A stretch of DNA of 64,000 nt from Bacteroidota bacterium (GTDB lineage: Bacteria > Bacteroidota > Bacteroidia > Flavobacteriales_D > Crocinitomicaceae). The first letter of the stretch is position 1; every line of letters starts with the position of its first letter. The DNA is taken from NCBI GenBank assembly GCA_024280155.1, contig JAJRQQ010000079.1, positions 18,520-82,519 on the forward strand, read 5' to 3'. The position numbers and the translations under genes were made by a program. The notes under the pieces were generated by a model that saw only the letters and a program-made list of their open reading frames with translations, was not told where the DNA came from and did not search any database. Below, one piece after another: positions 44,044 to 54,466 of this stretch.

Positions 44044-44808
44044 TTAATTCTTATTAAAAAAAGTATTTTCTACTATTGATAAAACTAGATACAAAAGTAC
44101 AATTAATGCGATTGCCCACACATTGAAAACAAGAATAAATATCAAACTTATTAACAAAAATATAAACCGAATCTCATTTCCTTTAATTTTAAAGTGTTTG
44201 ACCTTTAATGAAAACAAAGGGATTTCAGACACCATCATCAGACTAAGAACGACAAGTAACGTAACAATTAAGAGAGGGTTAAAAAAGAAAGAATTCACAT
44301 CTTCTCCTCGAAAAACAATCACCAAAGGAAATGTTGTAAAGAATAATGTGTTCGCTGGTGTAGGAAGACCAATAAAAGAAGTTGTTGGGCGGGTGTCTAA
44401 ATTAAATTTCGCTAAACGAAATAAAGAAAAGAAAGGGATGATTAACGCTAAAAATGGCAAAAAATTAAGCTCCCCTTGAAGAAAAGCATCAAACCAATGA
44501 AAAAAACCTGAACGAACTCCTTCTACAGTAAAAGAAGTAAAAGATTCTAAATCAATTGTCAAAACAACCATCATCAATACCCCAGGTGCAACACCGAAGG
44601 TTACCATATCAGCTAAAGAATCAAGTTGCTTCCCTAATTCTCCCATCGTGTTCATTGCTCGAGCAATAAAACCATCTAAAAAGTCGAAAATAGCTCCCGC
44701 AAAAATTGCAAACACAGCAAAGTCGAGATATCCCAACACAGCAAAAAGAATTGACAGTATCCCTGAAGAAAGATTTAAGGCCGTTACAATATTCGCTAAA
44801 TTAAACAT
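44044..44808 (-). CDS. pssA: CDP-diacylglycerol--serine O-phosphatidyltransferase
   Basis: This 254-residue membrane enzyme makes phosphatidylserine, precursor of phosphatidylethanolamine. The CDP-alcohol phosphatidyltransferase motif DG(x2)AR(x8)G(x3)D(x3)D reads LDGFIARAMN and then GELGKQLDSLADMV. About six to seven membrane helices are apparent. The N-terminus NLANIVTALNLSSG is typical of the type II enzyme. It is divergent from porV and followed by purS. Confidence 0.93.
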   Translation of the reverse strand: MFNLANIVTALNLSSGILSILFAVLGYLDFAVFAIFAGAIFDFLDGFIARAMNTMGELGKQLDSLADMVTFGVAPGVLMMVVLTIDLESFTSFTVEGVRSGFFHWFDAFLQGELNFLPFLALIIPFFSLFRLAKFNLDTRPTTSFIGLPTPANTLFFTTFPLVIVFRGEDVNSFFFNPLLIVTLLVVLSLMMVSEIPLFSLKVKHFKIKGNEIRFIFLLISLIFILVFNVWAIALIVLLYLVLSIVENTFFNKN

Positions 44809-44939
44809 GCTTAAAATTATTTTCTTCTAAAATCAACTTTATCTTTTATCTTTACGTCTTTATAAAGAAAAGAATTAACTGCAAAGAACACAATTTTTTA
44901 ATAATTAAACTGTTAATGGAATATAAAAATCTATTTTCT

Positions 44940-46064
44940 ATGAAAAATAACTGGGTGACTACTTTATCCTTTTTGTTGATTTCAACAGTGTGTTCTTTTG
45001 CTCAAACAACCGATCCTACATCAACTGTAGCTCCGAAATACTCCAATGAATTTCTTCAAATTGGCGTAGGAGCAGATGCTTTAGGTTTGGGAAACTCTGT
45101 CGTTGCTCAAACAGACAACGTAACTTCAGCCTATTGGAATCCTGCTGGATTAGTACAAGTTGACAAATGGTTAGAAGTCTCACTTATGCATTCAGAATAC
45201 TTTGCGGGTATTGCTAAATATGATTATCTCGGACTTGCTCATTCTATCGATGAAAACAGTTCTCTTGCTTTTACTTTTATTCGATTTGCTGTAGATGACA
45301 TCCCGAATACAACACAGCTAATTGACAATAACGGAAACATAGACTACGATCGTATTACCACTTTTACTGCAGCAGATTATGCTTTTATGCTTTCTTATGC
45401 TCGGAAAACGAAGATTGAAGGACTGACAATGGGCGGAACTTTTAAAGTTATTTATCGAAAAGTGGGTGATTTTGCAAAATCTTGGGGGTTTGGTTTAGAC
45501 GCTGGGCTTCAATACAAAACGAAGAATAAATTCCAATTCGGACTAGTTGCGCGTGATTTAACTTCGACTTTTAATGCGTGGATTTTTACGTTAGACCAAG
45601 AAACGAAAGAAGTTTTTCTTGCTACTGGTAATGCTCTTCCTGAGAATGGATTAGAGTTGACATTGCCTCGACTTATTTTTGCTGCATACAAAAAGTTTGA
45701 CCTCGGTAAAAAAGGATTTTACACTTCTGCTGAAATTGATTTAGACTTAACTACTGACGGAAGAAGAAATACATTGTTGAGATCCAATGTTTTTTCTTTA
45801 GACCCACACATGGGGGTTCAAGTAGGATTCAAAAACTTCGTTTCAATTCGCGGTGGAATTTCAAACATTCAATACGTTCAAGATTTTGATGACAGTAAAT
45901 CACTAAATATTCAACCGAATATCGGAATAGGATTAAATTTTAAAAACTTTTATTTAGATTATGCATTTACAGACATTGGTGATGCTTCTGTTGCATTGTA
46001 TTCACATGTCATTTCTTTACGGATAAAATTAAACAAACCTAAAAACATGGTTCCGAGTGAGTAA
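44940..46064 (+). CDS. porV: T9SS outer-membrane shuttle protein PorV
   Basis: This outer-membrane beta-barrel protein of 374 residues (start at ATG 44940, whose signal peptide ends STVCSFAQ; an ATG at 44916 adds eight residues) carries cargo from the T9SS translocon to the attachment complex with PorU. The family motif is IGVGADALGLGNSV followed by SAYWNPAGL. The C-terminus ends in alternating strands. It overlaps porU by 8 bases, showing translational coupling. The order porV-porU is the reverse of the porU-porV order I recall for Flavobacterium. Confidence 0.9.
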   Translation: MKNNWVTTLSFLLISTVCSFAQTTDPTSTVAPKYSNEFLQIGVGADALGLGNSVVAQTDNVTSAYWNPAGLVQVDKWLEVSLMHSEYFAGIAKYDYLGLAHSIDENSSLAFTFIRFAVDDIPNTTQLIDNNGNIDYDRITTFTAADYAFMLSYARKTKIEGLTMGGTFKVIYRKVGDFAKSWGFGLDAGLQYKTKNKFQFGLVARDLTSTFNAWIFTLDQETKEVFLATGNALPENGLELTLPRLIFAAYKKFDLGKKGFYTSAEIDLDLTTDGRRNTLLRSNVFSLDPHMGVQVGFKNFVSIRGGISNIQYVQDFDDSKSLNIQPNIGIGLNFKNFYLDYAFTDIGDASVALYSHVISLRIKLNKPKNMVPSE

Positions 46065-49000
46065 AAGGATTACATATCTCTTTCTAACGTCCATTTTGTT
46101 TTGGACATCTTTTTCCCATTCTCAAACCTACGGAAACGAATGGATTCAATACAACCAATCTTATTATTCTTTTAAAGTTGTCCCAGGAAATACTATTCCT
46201 ACCTCTTTTAATGACCAAACAGGTATAGAATCTGGAATTTATATGATTGATTATTCTACTTTAATCAATTCAGGAATCCCGGTGAGTTCATTCTCCAGTG
46301 ACAACATTCAACTATTTGGGAAAGAAAAGGAGATTCCTTTATATATTAACGATGGTGGGGATAATTCTTTTGATGCTGGAGATTACATCCTTTTTTATAC
46401 AGAAAGAAACGATGGCTGGCTAGATTCTTCCATTTATGAGTCACCCAATGGAATTGGTAATCCTCGTTATAGTATTGCAAATGATACTATAGAATATTTT
46501 TTCACATGGAATAATTCTACCAATAACCTACGTTTTATTGAGGAGGATAATTCGAATTTTGCGAGTTTCACACCTGCTGAATATATTTTGTATACAAAAT
46601 GGTATGCATATCGAAATCAATATCAAGAAGGAAAAAGGTTATCGCAAGGTTCGAGTTCTTTTTATACCATTGGCGAAGGCTGGTCTTCTAATAAAGTAAA
46701 CGGTGTAAACGGTTATAATTGGAACTTAGGAAATACTTCCATTCTATATCCTTTTCAAGGTAGTAATGCACCTGATGTTACTTTTAGAGCGATGACAGTA
46801 GGTTCCTCCAATGCAACTTATACAAACCTTGGCAACCATCACTGTCAATGGACTATCGGAGCCACAAATTACTCACTAGCAGATTCCATTTGGATAGGAT
46901 ATACAGGAGTAAACCTCACAAAACAATTTCCAGTTTCAATTCTTCCTGCAACGGGAAGTTCTAACTTAAAGGCAAAAATTATTGGAGACCAGGGGGCAGT
47001 AACAGATTACCAATCTATTTCTCATTGGTCATTCAAATATCCTAGAATTCCACAGTTCAACGGTGAGAATAAAGTTGAATTTAATGTCGTAAATTCTTTG
47101 ACAGAATCTAAAATACGACTAGACATTTCTAATATTTCCTACAATAACCCAATTGTTTTTGTCCTTGGTGATACTCCGAAGAAAGTAAAAGTTTCTCCGA
47201 ATGGTTCAATGTACACAACCTTGATTTCAAATTCTACAAACGGTGCAGAACAACACGTCGTTTATCAAGACAGTGCAACTATTGCAAACGTCACCACTTT
47301 AACTCCAGTAAACGGAACAGGAACATTTACAAATTTCGGGGCAATTGCTAATAAAGAGAATGCATTGTTAATGATTACGCATCCAAAATTAAAAACGGTA
47401 TCAGACGAATACATTGCCTATCGTCAATCGATGGCAGGTGGGAATTATAATGTAATTGAAGGGAATGTTTTAGAGCTCTATCAGCAATTTGGAGGAGGAG
47501 TAAATAGTCACATCAATGGAATTCGCCGTTTTGCTCATTTTATGTACAATAATTCTACAGAAAAACCAGTTGGCCTATTCTTGGTTGGAAAAGGGATTAA
47601 AAAAGCAACTGTCGGAAACCTCGTAGGAACAAGAAATAATCCAACTTATTTTGCAGAATCATTAATTCCAGCTTTCGGTGAACCACCTTCTGATATTTGT
47701 ATCACTGCAAATCTTGAAGGCAGTTCTAAATGGTCTCCACTTATTCCAACGGGACGAATTTCAGCAAGAACCAATACAGAATTGAGAGATTATCTTGACA
47801 AAGTATTGTTATTTGATGTCGCCCAAGACTCAACAAGTGTTTACAATACACCATTCAAAGATTGGCAAAAACAAATATTGCATTTTGTTGGAGGTTCGAC
47901 TACTTCTCAACAAAGTCAATTTCAATTTTACATGAACACAATGAGAGACGTTATCTCTGACAGTTTATTTGGAGCAAATGTAAATAGCGTTTACAAAACA
48001 AATAGTAACCCACTAGATCCGACCATTCTTACTGACATTACAGAACGTATTTCAGAAGGGGTAAGTTTAATGACTTATTTTGGTCACGCATCTGGAAATA
48101 ATAGTGGATTTGAAATCAACTTAGATGAACCTGGAAGTTGGAATAATTTAGGAAGATACCCTATTATGTTGGTGAACGCATGTTACAATGGAAATATTTA
48201 CCAATATTCTAATTCTTATTCTGAAATTTTCGTACAAGAACCTTTGTATGGTGCTATCGGCTATATTGCATCTGTGAATGTTGGTTATGATATCTATCTC
48301 AATCAATATTCGAATCGTTTATATCAGCAATTCACGAAATACAGTTATGGTAAGACGGTAGGGGAGAGTATGAAAAAGAATATTGAGAGTATTGAAACTC
48401 CTTCAAATGTTGATAATCTCTATTTAGAAACTACTTGCACACAAATGCTTTTTCATGGCGATCCAATGTTACGCTTAAATTGGCATACGAAACCTGAAAT
48501 TGAGTTGCTCGCCGAGAATGTTTGGTTCACTCCAGAAAACCCTGACTTAACGGTTGATAGTATTGAGGTTCATATTGATTTGAAAAACTTAGGTCGTTCT
48601 GTTACTGATACTTTTTCACTAGAAATTATTCGTGATTTCCCTGGCAGTGAAATTGATTCTATCTACCATTTTAATCTTCCAAGGTTAGATTACACGAAAG
48701 AATTTATATTTAGAGTTCCTTTACAACCAAATATTAGTTTAGGATTAAATACTTTTAACATCTCTGTTGATTTGCCTTCGGTGATTGAAGAGGTTTACGA
48801 TGAGATTAACAACAATCAAATTACAAAAACTCTCTTCTTAGACATTGATGGAATTATTCCTGTAATTCCACATAAATTTGCAGTAGTACCAGATGACAGT
48901 GTGACGGTAAGAGCATCAACCAATAACCCTATCGCAGATTTTAACACCTATCGTTTTGAACTTGATACCATTGATTTTGTTGGAACGCCAAGTCCAGCCC

Positions 49001-51273
49001 ACCGATATGCAATTGTCTCAGGTTTTGGTGGTGTAAAAGAAGTGAACCCTTCAGAATGGATGCTAACATCCTCTCCCACTTCTGATGGTACTTTAGTTTG
49101 CGAAGATAGTGTTGTTTATTTTTGGCGCGTTTCTATTGTTGGTGATACAACTTGGAAAGAAAGTTCATTTCAATACATAAACGGTAAATCGGGCTGGGGA
49201 CAAGATCATTTCTTTCAGTTTAAAGAAAATAACTTTAGCAGTGTTGACTATAATCGAATCAATAGAATCAAAGAATTTTCACCTAAAGTAAGTGAACTCT
49301 CATGTACAGTTACACATATAATTCCTGCTTACGATTCTCAGTATAGCCTAAATCTAATTCAACAAGAATATGGAATTTGTTCAACAGCTCCAACGATTCA
49401 TGTAGCAGTAATTGACCCTGTTACTCATGAGGCTTGGGGAACAAAATGGACAGATGGAAACGGTGTGGTACATAATCCTACTCATGATTTTGGTAACGTG
49501 AACAATGGTCCATCTTGTAGAAACCGTGTGGAGAAATATTTCTTATTCAGAGAGGGTGACGCAACACAGTTAGCTGCATTTCAAAACATGGTCAATAATG
49601 TAGTGCCAGACGGTCATTATCTTTTAATTTATTCTCCCGTTTATACATATTATAATTATTGGGACGCTCTGGATTCCGTAAATATGTACAATACATTTGC
49701 AAACCTTGGATCAGACAGTATTATTCCAGGTAGACCAAATCTTCCTTTTGCATTCTTTGTTAGAAAAGGAGACCCTTCTTCAGTTGTTGAGAAAGTTTCT
49801 CAATTTGTGGGAGATGATTTTACAATTACTGCAAATTTAATAGGTCCATTAAATGCAGGTGTAGAAAGTTCACCTTTGATTGGACCAACAACAGAATGGG
49901 GATCACTTCATTGGAAACAAAATCCTTTAGAATCAAGTTCTCATGATTCAACTGTTCTTTCTATAAAAACATACAATTCTTCGGGAGTTTTTCAGAGTCA
50001 GGTTGATACAGTTTTTTCAAGCAATGATTCTATCATCAATCTAAATTCTTTAGTGGACGCAAGTCAATACCCTTTCATCCGTCTTGAGGCAAGTTACTCA
50101 GACACAACTACATTAACCCCTGCACAAATTGATCGATGGCATGTTTTATATACTCCGATTCCTGAAGCAGCTATTGACGGTTCAACTGGTTACACTTGGA
50201 CTGCATTAGGAGATTCTGTCATGGAAGGTGCTCCTATATACTTTGCCGTAGATGTAAAGAATATATTCTCAGTTGATATGGATTCTTTATTAATCAATTA
50301 TTGGATTGAAGATGCAAACCATATTTTACATCCTATTTCATACCCTCGTCAAGATTCATTATTGGTAAATGAAACACTTAGAGATACAGTTTTAATCCCA
50401 ACATTAGGTTTGGGTGGCCCAAATATTCTATGGATGGAAGTTAACCCATATATCAACGGAAGTAATGTCATCACAGACCAGCCTGAACAAGAGCACTTTA
50501 ACAACCTATTACAATTCCCTTTCAGTGTTAGAGCAGATGATGAGAATCCACTTTTAGATGTCACTTTTAATGGGAATCATATTTTGAATGGAGATATCAT
50601 TGATCCAAATAGTGAGATATTCATTACTTTAAAAGACGACAATGATTTTCTTATTATGGATAATGTCTCTGATACAGCTAATTTTGGTGTTTATTTGACG
50701 GATCCTTTGGGGGGGCAGGTGAGGATTCCATTTGTTGATCAAACAGGGGAAACGATTATGCAGTGGACACCAGCAAATGCTCAAAATAAGCGTTTCAAAA
50801 TTGTTTGGCCTAACACTTTTGAAATGGATGGAAAATATTCTTTATTTGTTCAAGGTACGGACAGAAGTGGGAACGTTTCTGGTGACATTGAATATCGAGT
50901 TACTTTTGAGGTTGTTCATGAATCGACAATTACAAACATGATGAATTACCCGAATCCTTTCAGTACAAGTACGAGGTTTGTATTCACATTAACAGGTTCA
51001 GAAGCACCTGATGACATCATGATTCAGATAATGACTGTGTCGGGTCGTGTTGTGCGGACAATCACTGAGAATGAGTTAGGACCAATTCAGATCGGTCGAA
51101 ACATCACTGAATTTGCTTGGGACGGAACGGATGAATTTGGAGATCCTTTAGCAAATGGAGTTTACCTCTATACGATCAAAGTCAGTTTAAATGGGGAGGA
51201 AATTAAGCATAGGGACTCTGGTGCAGATAAATATTTCAAAAAAGAATTTGGAAAAATGTATTTATTAAGGTAA
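46057..51273 (+). CDS. porU: T9SS C-terminal signal peptidase PorU
   Basis: This 1738-residue gingipain-family (C25) protease removes T9SS sorting domains from cargo at the outer membrane. The start is GTG at 46057; the signal peptide ends FSHSQ. The catalytic pair is visible as YFGHAS (His near residue 677) and NACYNG (Cys near 709). After the protease come CARDB-like beta domains (from about residue 815), an unassigned mid-region, and a C-terminal FlgD-like segment (YPNPFSTSTRF onward). It is longer than the roughly 1150-1300 residues I recall for other PorU proteins. It acts with PorV and should process the sorting domains encoded at 2667 and 15926. Confidence 0.9.
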   Translation: MSKRITYLFLTSILFWTSFSHSQTYGNEWIQYNQSYYSFKVVPGNTIPTSFNDQTGIESGIYMIDYSTLINSGIPVSSFSSDNIQLFGKEKEIPLYINDGGDNSFDAGDYILFYTERNDGWLDSSIYESPNGIGNPRYSIANDTIEYFFTWNNSTNNLRFIEEDNSNFASFTPAEYILYTKWYAYRNQYQEGKRLSQGSSSFYTIGEGWSSNKVNGVNGYNWNLGNTSILYPFQGSNAPDVTFRAMTVGSSNATYTNLGNHHCQWTIGATNYSLADSIWIGYTGVNLTKQFPVSILPATGSSNLKAKIIGDQGAVTDYQSISHWSFKYPRIPQFNGENKVEFNVVNSLTESKIRLDISNISYNNPIVFVLGDTPKKVKVSPNGSMYTTLISNSTNGAEQHVVYQDSATIANVTTLTPVNGTGTFTNFGAIANKENALLMITHPKLKTVSDEYIAYRQSMAGGNYNVIEGNVLELYQQFGGGVNSHINGIRRFAHFMYNNSTEKPVGLFLVGKGIKKATVGNLVGTRNNPTYFAESLIPAFGEPPSDICITANLEGSSKWSPLIPTGRISARTNTELRDYLDKVLLFDVAQDSTSVYNTPFKDWQKQILHFVGGSTTSQQSQFQFYMNTMRDVISDSLFGANVNSVYKTNSNPLDPTILTDITERISEGVSLMTYFGHASGNNSGFEINLDEPGSWNNLGRYPIMLVNACYNGNIYQYSNSYSEIFVQEPLYGAIGYIASVNVGYDIYLNQYSNRLYQQFTKYSYGKTVGESMKKNIESIETPSNVDNLYLETTCTQMLFHGDPMLRLNWHTKPEIELLAENVWFTPENPDLTVDSIEVHIDLKNLGRSVTDTFSLEIIRDFPGSEIDSIYHFNLPRLDYTKEFIFRVPLQPNISLGLNTFNISVDLPSVIEEVYDEINNNQITKTLFLDIDGIIPVIPHKFAVVPDDSVTVRASTNNPIADFNTYRFELDTIDFVGTPSPAHRYAIVSGFGGVKEVNPSEWMLTSSPTSDGTLVCEDSVVYFWRVSIVGDTTWKESSFQYINGKSGWGQDHFFQFKENNFSSVDYNRINRIKEFSPKVSELSCTVTHIIPAYDSQYSLNLIQQEYGICSTAPTIHVAVIDPVTHEAWGTKWTDGNGVVHNPTHDFGNVNNGPSCRNRVEKYFLFREGDATQLAAFQNMVNNVVPDGHYLLIYSPVYTYYNYWDALDSVNMYNTFANLGSDSIIPGRPNLPFAFFVRKGDPSSVVEKVSQFVGDDFTITANLIGPLNAGVESSPLIGPTTEWGSLHWKQNPLESSSHDSTVLSIKTYNSSGVFQSQVDTVFSSNDSIINLNSLVDASQYPFIRLEASYSDTTTLTPAQIDRWHVLYTPIPEAAIDGSTGYTWTALGDSVMEGAPIYFAVDVKNIFSVDMDSLLINYWIEDANHILHPISYPRQDSLLVNETLRDTVLIPTLGLGGPNILWMEVNPYINGSNVITDQPEQEHFNNLLQFPFSVRADDENPLLDVTFNGNHILNGDIIDPNSEIFITLKDDNDFLIMDNVSDTANFGVYLTDPLGGQVRIPFVDQTGETIMQWTPANAQNKRFKIVWPNTFEMDGKYSLFVQGTDRSGNVSGDIEYRVTFEVVHESTITNMMNYPNPFSTSTRFVFTLTGSEAPDDIMIQIMTVSGRVVRTITENELGPIQIGRNITEFAWDGTDEFGDPLANGVYLYTIKVSLNGEEIKHRDSGADKYFKKEFGKMYLLR

Positions 51274-51396
51274 TGAGATTTGTTGAACAGAAAGAGCTTA
51301 ACTCCTCATTTTAACCACAATACATCACACTTTTTAACTAACCCCACCCGAGATTCTTTTTCTAAGGATATATTTTCATGTTATTTTTACTTTTTG

Positions 51397-51428
51397 TTTG
51401 CAAAAAACAAAAAAGCGTTGTATCTTTG
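51397..51428 (+). promoter_or_regulatory. Strong Bacteroidota consensus promoter of the initiator tRNA
   Basis: TTTG (51397-51400), a 20-base spacer and TATCTTTG (51421-51428) match the primary sigma-factor consensus closely. The tRNA begins 43 bases downstream. Confidence 0.75.
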
Positions 51429-51471
51429 CACTCGCTATACGACATGTGCCAACAGACAGTATAGATTATAT

Positions 51472-51544
<73 letters not shown>

Positions 51545-51546
51545 CT

Positions 51547-51579
51547 AAAAAAAGGTTGTCTTTATGGCAACCTTTTTTT
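51547..51579 (+). terminator. Intrinsic terminator after initiator tRNA
   Basis: An A run and GGTTG pair with CAACC and a T run across a nine-base loop, beginning 3 bases after the tRNA. Confidence 0.85.
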
Positions 51580-51886
51580 AACTTACTTCTACATCCTAAG
51601 TTCACAATTCATTAACTCTATAATTATTAATAAAAGAACGAAAGAGTGGAACGAAATTCGGAAAATTGAGCGCTAGACTTTTACATCGACTTCCTTTAGA
51701 TTAGCAAAGTATAAATTTGCGATTTTTTTTGGTAATGAAAACCGAGTTTACGAGCTCATGAAGTCAAATGATAATAAATTAAAATTTCACTGAATAAAAA
51801 GTGGAATCTAAAGCGAGATAAAATTTATGCCTAGCCCCAACAATTAGTCTTGATCCGTTATATTTTTGTTTGCAGAAGATAGTTGT
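51580..51886. other. Intergenic region without a recognised gene
   Basis: About 300 AT-rich bases lie between the two tRNA genes. I see no ORF with coding character and no RNA fold that I can support; a TATTTTTG box near 51862 on the plus strand has no gene downstream on that strand. Confidence 0.5.
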
Positions 51887-51921
51887 AAAAAAAAGGACAC
51901 AAAAATTAATTTGTATCCTTT
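51887..51921 (-). terminator. Intrinsic terminator after tRNA-Val
   Basis: On the minus strand AAGGATACAAA pairs with TTTGTGTCCTT (one G-T pair) and is followed by a T run, immediately beyond the tRNA-Val CCA end. Confidence 0.75.
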
Positions 51922-51924
51922 ATA

Positions 51925-52002
51925 TGGTGGGGAATACTGGATTCGAACCAGTGACCCCCTGCTTGTAAGGCAGGTGCTCTAAACCAACTGAGCTAATCCC
52001 CC
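51925..52002 (-). tRNA. tRNA-Val(TAC) with encoded CCA
   Basis: The reverse complement folds as a tRNA: the acceptor GGGGGAT pairs with ATTCCCC, the discriminator is A followed by genomic CCA, and the anticodon stem CCTGC/GCAGG encloses CTTACAA with anticodon TAC. The T-arm contains GGTTCGAATCC. It is the only one of the three tRNAs here with an encoded CCA. Confidence 0.95.
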
Positions 52003-52048
52003 GTATTTTCAATATTGCTTTTTTGATTCGTTTACCAAATTGCGTGTG

Positions 52049-52078
52049 CAAATATACGTACGATTTTCTTAATATCAA
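52049..52078 (-). promoter_or_regulatory. Consensus promoter of tRNA-Val
   Basis: On the minus strand TTG (52078-52076), a 19-base spacer and TATATTTG (52056-52049) match the Bacteroidota consensus exactly. The tRNA starts 47 bases downstream. Confidence 0.75.
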
Positions 52079-52096
52079 GTGTTTTTTTTGAAAAAA

Positions 52097-53325
52097 TTAA
52101 AAAAAAGTTGAAATAAGAAAAAAACTTCCAAAAACAAGCACCAAATCATCATCTTCTGATTGCTCAATGGCTGAATTTAAAGCGTTTTGAGGTGAGTTAA
52201 AATATGATTTCCTAGTGCAAATAAAGTCTTTGGTAACCTCTTTTATTTCAGTGATTTGCATGGCTCTCTCGTTCTCAAATTGTGTGAAATAATAATGAGA
52301 TTCTTCAGGGAAAAGTTTAATTATCGAGTGAAGGTCTTTATCATTACTTGTACCGTAAACAATACGTAAGTTTTTTTTGCTTTTTTTAGAATTGTATCTA
52401 AAGTGACTTTGATTCCATCTAAATTATGCGAAACATCAAATATTAAGGTTGGGTTTTTAGATATAACTTGTAATCGTCCGATAAAACCAGTGTTTTTTTG
52501 AAGTTGATTTAAACCAACTTGTGTAGAATGGTCGGTTATCGTAAATTCTTTTTTCTTCAATTGCGTTATAATTTCCAATACAATTCCAAAGTTGACTTTT
52601 TGATAATCTCCAAGAAGAGGTAAATCAAATGATTTTGATTTGTTCGTGTCACTGATAAACAAACCGCTGTTTTTTTGCTTACAAACTTCCTGAAAAATTT
52701 TAGTTAAAGGAACACTCATCGGACCAATTATGGTTGGAGTATTTCTCTTTATAATCCCACCTTTTTCACGAGCGATTTCTCCCACCGTATCCCCTAAAAT
52801 CGCTGTATGTTCTAGGCTGATGTTTGTGATAACTGATAAAATAGGAGAAATTATATTTGTAGCGTCTAATCTTCCTCCTAAACCTGTTTCAATTACACAA
52901 ATATCACATTTTTGTTCATTGAAATGATACAGTGCCATCGCAAAAGTTACCTCGAAGAATGACGGGGAAAAATTAAACGATTCATTCTTTATTCTTTGAA
53001 TGAATTCGATAACCTTATTCTCAGAAATACAATCTCCATTTATGCGTATTCTTTCACTAAAATCTTTAATATGGGGTGATGTAAATAAGCCAACTTTATA
53101 TCCGGACTCCGTAAGAATGGATGCAAGCATAGAGCAAGTTGAACCTTTCCCGTTACTACCGGCAACATGTATTAATTTTAACGCTTTTTCAGGATGTTCA
53201 ATTCTTCTACATATTTCTTGAATATTCTCTAAAGTCGGCTTATATGCTTTTGAACCTATCTTTTGATAAGATGGAAACTGTTGAAACAACCAATTAGTTT
53301 CGTATAAGTATTCTTTACTCTGCAT
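52097..53325 (-). CDS. folC: Folylpolyglutamate/dihydrofolate synthase, broken by a one-base frameshift
   Basis: This Mur-ligase-type enzyme adds glutamate to folates (and in bacteria often makes dihydrofolate). The start is ATG 53325 (a TTG lies one codon earlier), overlapping the tonB end. The ATP-binding loop is AGSNGKGSTCSMLAS and the Mur motif is VIETGLGGRLDATN. The frame fails in an A run, at plus-strand 52371-52378. One more A restores KKNLRIVYGTSNDKDLHS and continues to VLVFGSFFLIST, ending in TAA at 52097, for a normal 409 residues. It is the last gene of exbB-exbD-tonB-folC. It is probably intact in the organism. Confidence 0.88.
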
Positions 53326-54046
53326 CAACTTTAACAGTCATGAAAACTTTCGCCACAGGAGCGCCCTCGTCTTTGTTGTATTTAACTTGCTTTTTGACGT
53401 GATAAATCACTTTGTTAATCAAGATTTGATTGGATGTCGTTGTTTGAGCTTTGATATTACTTGCCGAAACAACATTACCCTGTGCATCTATGGTAAGTTT
53501 GAGGTAAATATATGCGTTTACATTAGACTTTAAATCAGTTAGAATTGGGTCGTTTTTTCGAATTCTCCCTTTGCCGGAACCACTTCCACCACCATCCCCC
53601 TCTGTTCCTGTTCCATCTGAACCAAATGTATTTCCAGATCCTCCATTCTCTCCATTACTATTTCCTCCAGAAGCAAAAGGGTCGTTTGAAGTTTGTGTAG
53701 TTGAATTGGTATTGTCAGAACTTGCAGTCGTCGTGTGGTTTGATTGCCCAGTATTTTCTTCTGTTTCTGATTCTTCGGTAGTTATTCCTTGTTGAGTTTG
53801 TGGCTTTGGTTGTTCAACAGGAGCTTCTGAAGGAGAGCCAGATGAAGAACCGCCATCAACAGTTAAATTCTTTAAATAAATTTCATCAATATGTGTTTCC
53901 ACTTCAACTAAAACGGGTTGAGGCGGTGGGTCGGCAATTTGAAAAGAAATCAATCCGACATAAACAGCCATAGCAAGCATAAAAAGTAAAGCTGCAATAG
54001 CTCCTTTTCGTTTGTCTATTTTATTTGCTATGGGGATTTTACTCAT
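53315..54046 (-). CDS. tonB: Energy transducer TonB
   Basis: This 243-residue protein transmits the proton motive force to outer-membrane receptors. It has an N-terminal membrane anchor (about residues 14-34, GAIAALLFMLAMAVYVGLI), a Pro/Gln- and then Gly/Ser/Asn-rich linker (TSNDPFASGGNSNG onward), and a C-terminal TonB domain of about 80 residues ending VAKVFMTVKVDAE. It is encoded with exbB and exbD, its motor partners. The linker is unusually rich in Gly and Ser instead of Pro-Glu/Pro-Lys. Confidence 0.85.
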   Translation of the reverse strand: MSKIPIANKIDKRKGAIAALLFMLAMAVYVGLISFQIADPPPQPVLVEVETHIDEIYLKNLTVDGGSSSGSPSEAPVEQPKPQTQQGITTEESETEENTGQSNHTTTASSDNTNSTTQTSNDPFASGGNSNGENGGSGNTFGSDGTGTEGDGGGSGSGKGRIRKNDPILTDLKSNVNAYIYLKLTIDAQGNVVSASNIKAQTTTSNQILINKVIYHVKKQVKYNKDEGAPVAKVFMTVKVDAE

Positions 54047-54049
54047 ATT

Positions 54050-54460
54050 TTATCTATCGTATGCTAAAACAGGATCCCAACCATTTGCTTGAGATAAAGC
54101 TAGTACATTAAAAACTGCTTCATAATCTGCGTTACGATGTCCTGCAATTTTTAGTTTTGATTTGCCTGAACTTTCTACAACAGAAGCTGTAATTTCTTTG
54201 ATATCTTCAAATTCCATTGGAGAATCAATATCACCACCAGGTAGAACAACATAAAGATTATCTTCAGTTATTATAACTGTTGGCGTAACAGGATATGTTA
54301 CAGGAGCTAATTTTTCGTTTGGTTTAGGTAAATCAATAGGTGTTTGATCTTGGCTCATCAAACTCATGATGATAAAGAAAAGCAACAATAGAAAGACCAA
54401 GTCTGTCATGGAAGCCATTCCTCCCTCAATCTTTACTTTATTTCTCGTTCCTAAATCCAT
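54050..54460 (-). CDS. exbD: ExbD/TolR family biopolymer transport protein
   Basis: This 136-residue protein has one N-terminal membrane helix (about residues 17-37, SMTDLVFLLLLFFIIMSLM) containing the conserved aspartate at its start, and a periplasmic domain. It forms the proton channel with ExbB and energises TonB. Its stop is 3 bases before the tonB start codon, and it follows exbB by 6 bases. Confidence 0.92.
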   Translation of the reverse strand: MDLGTRNKVKIEGGMASMTDLVFLLLLFFIIMSLMSQDQTPIDLPKPNEKLAPVTYPVTPTVIITEDNLYVVLPGGDIDSPMEFEDIKEITASVVESSGKSKLKIAGHRNADYEAVFNVLALSQANGWDPVLAYDR

Positions 54461-54466
54461 TGTGTC

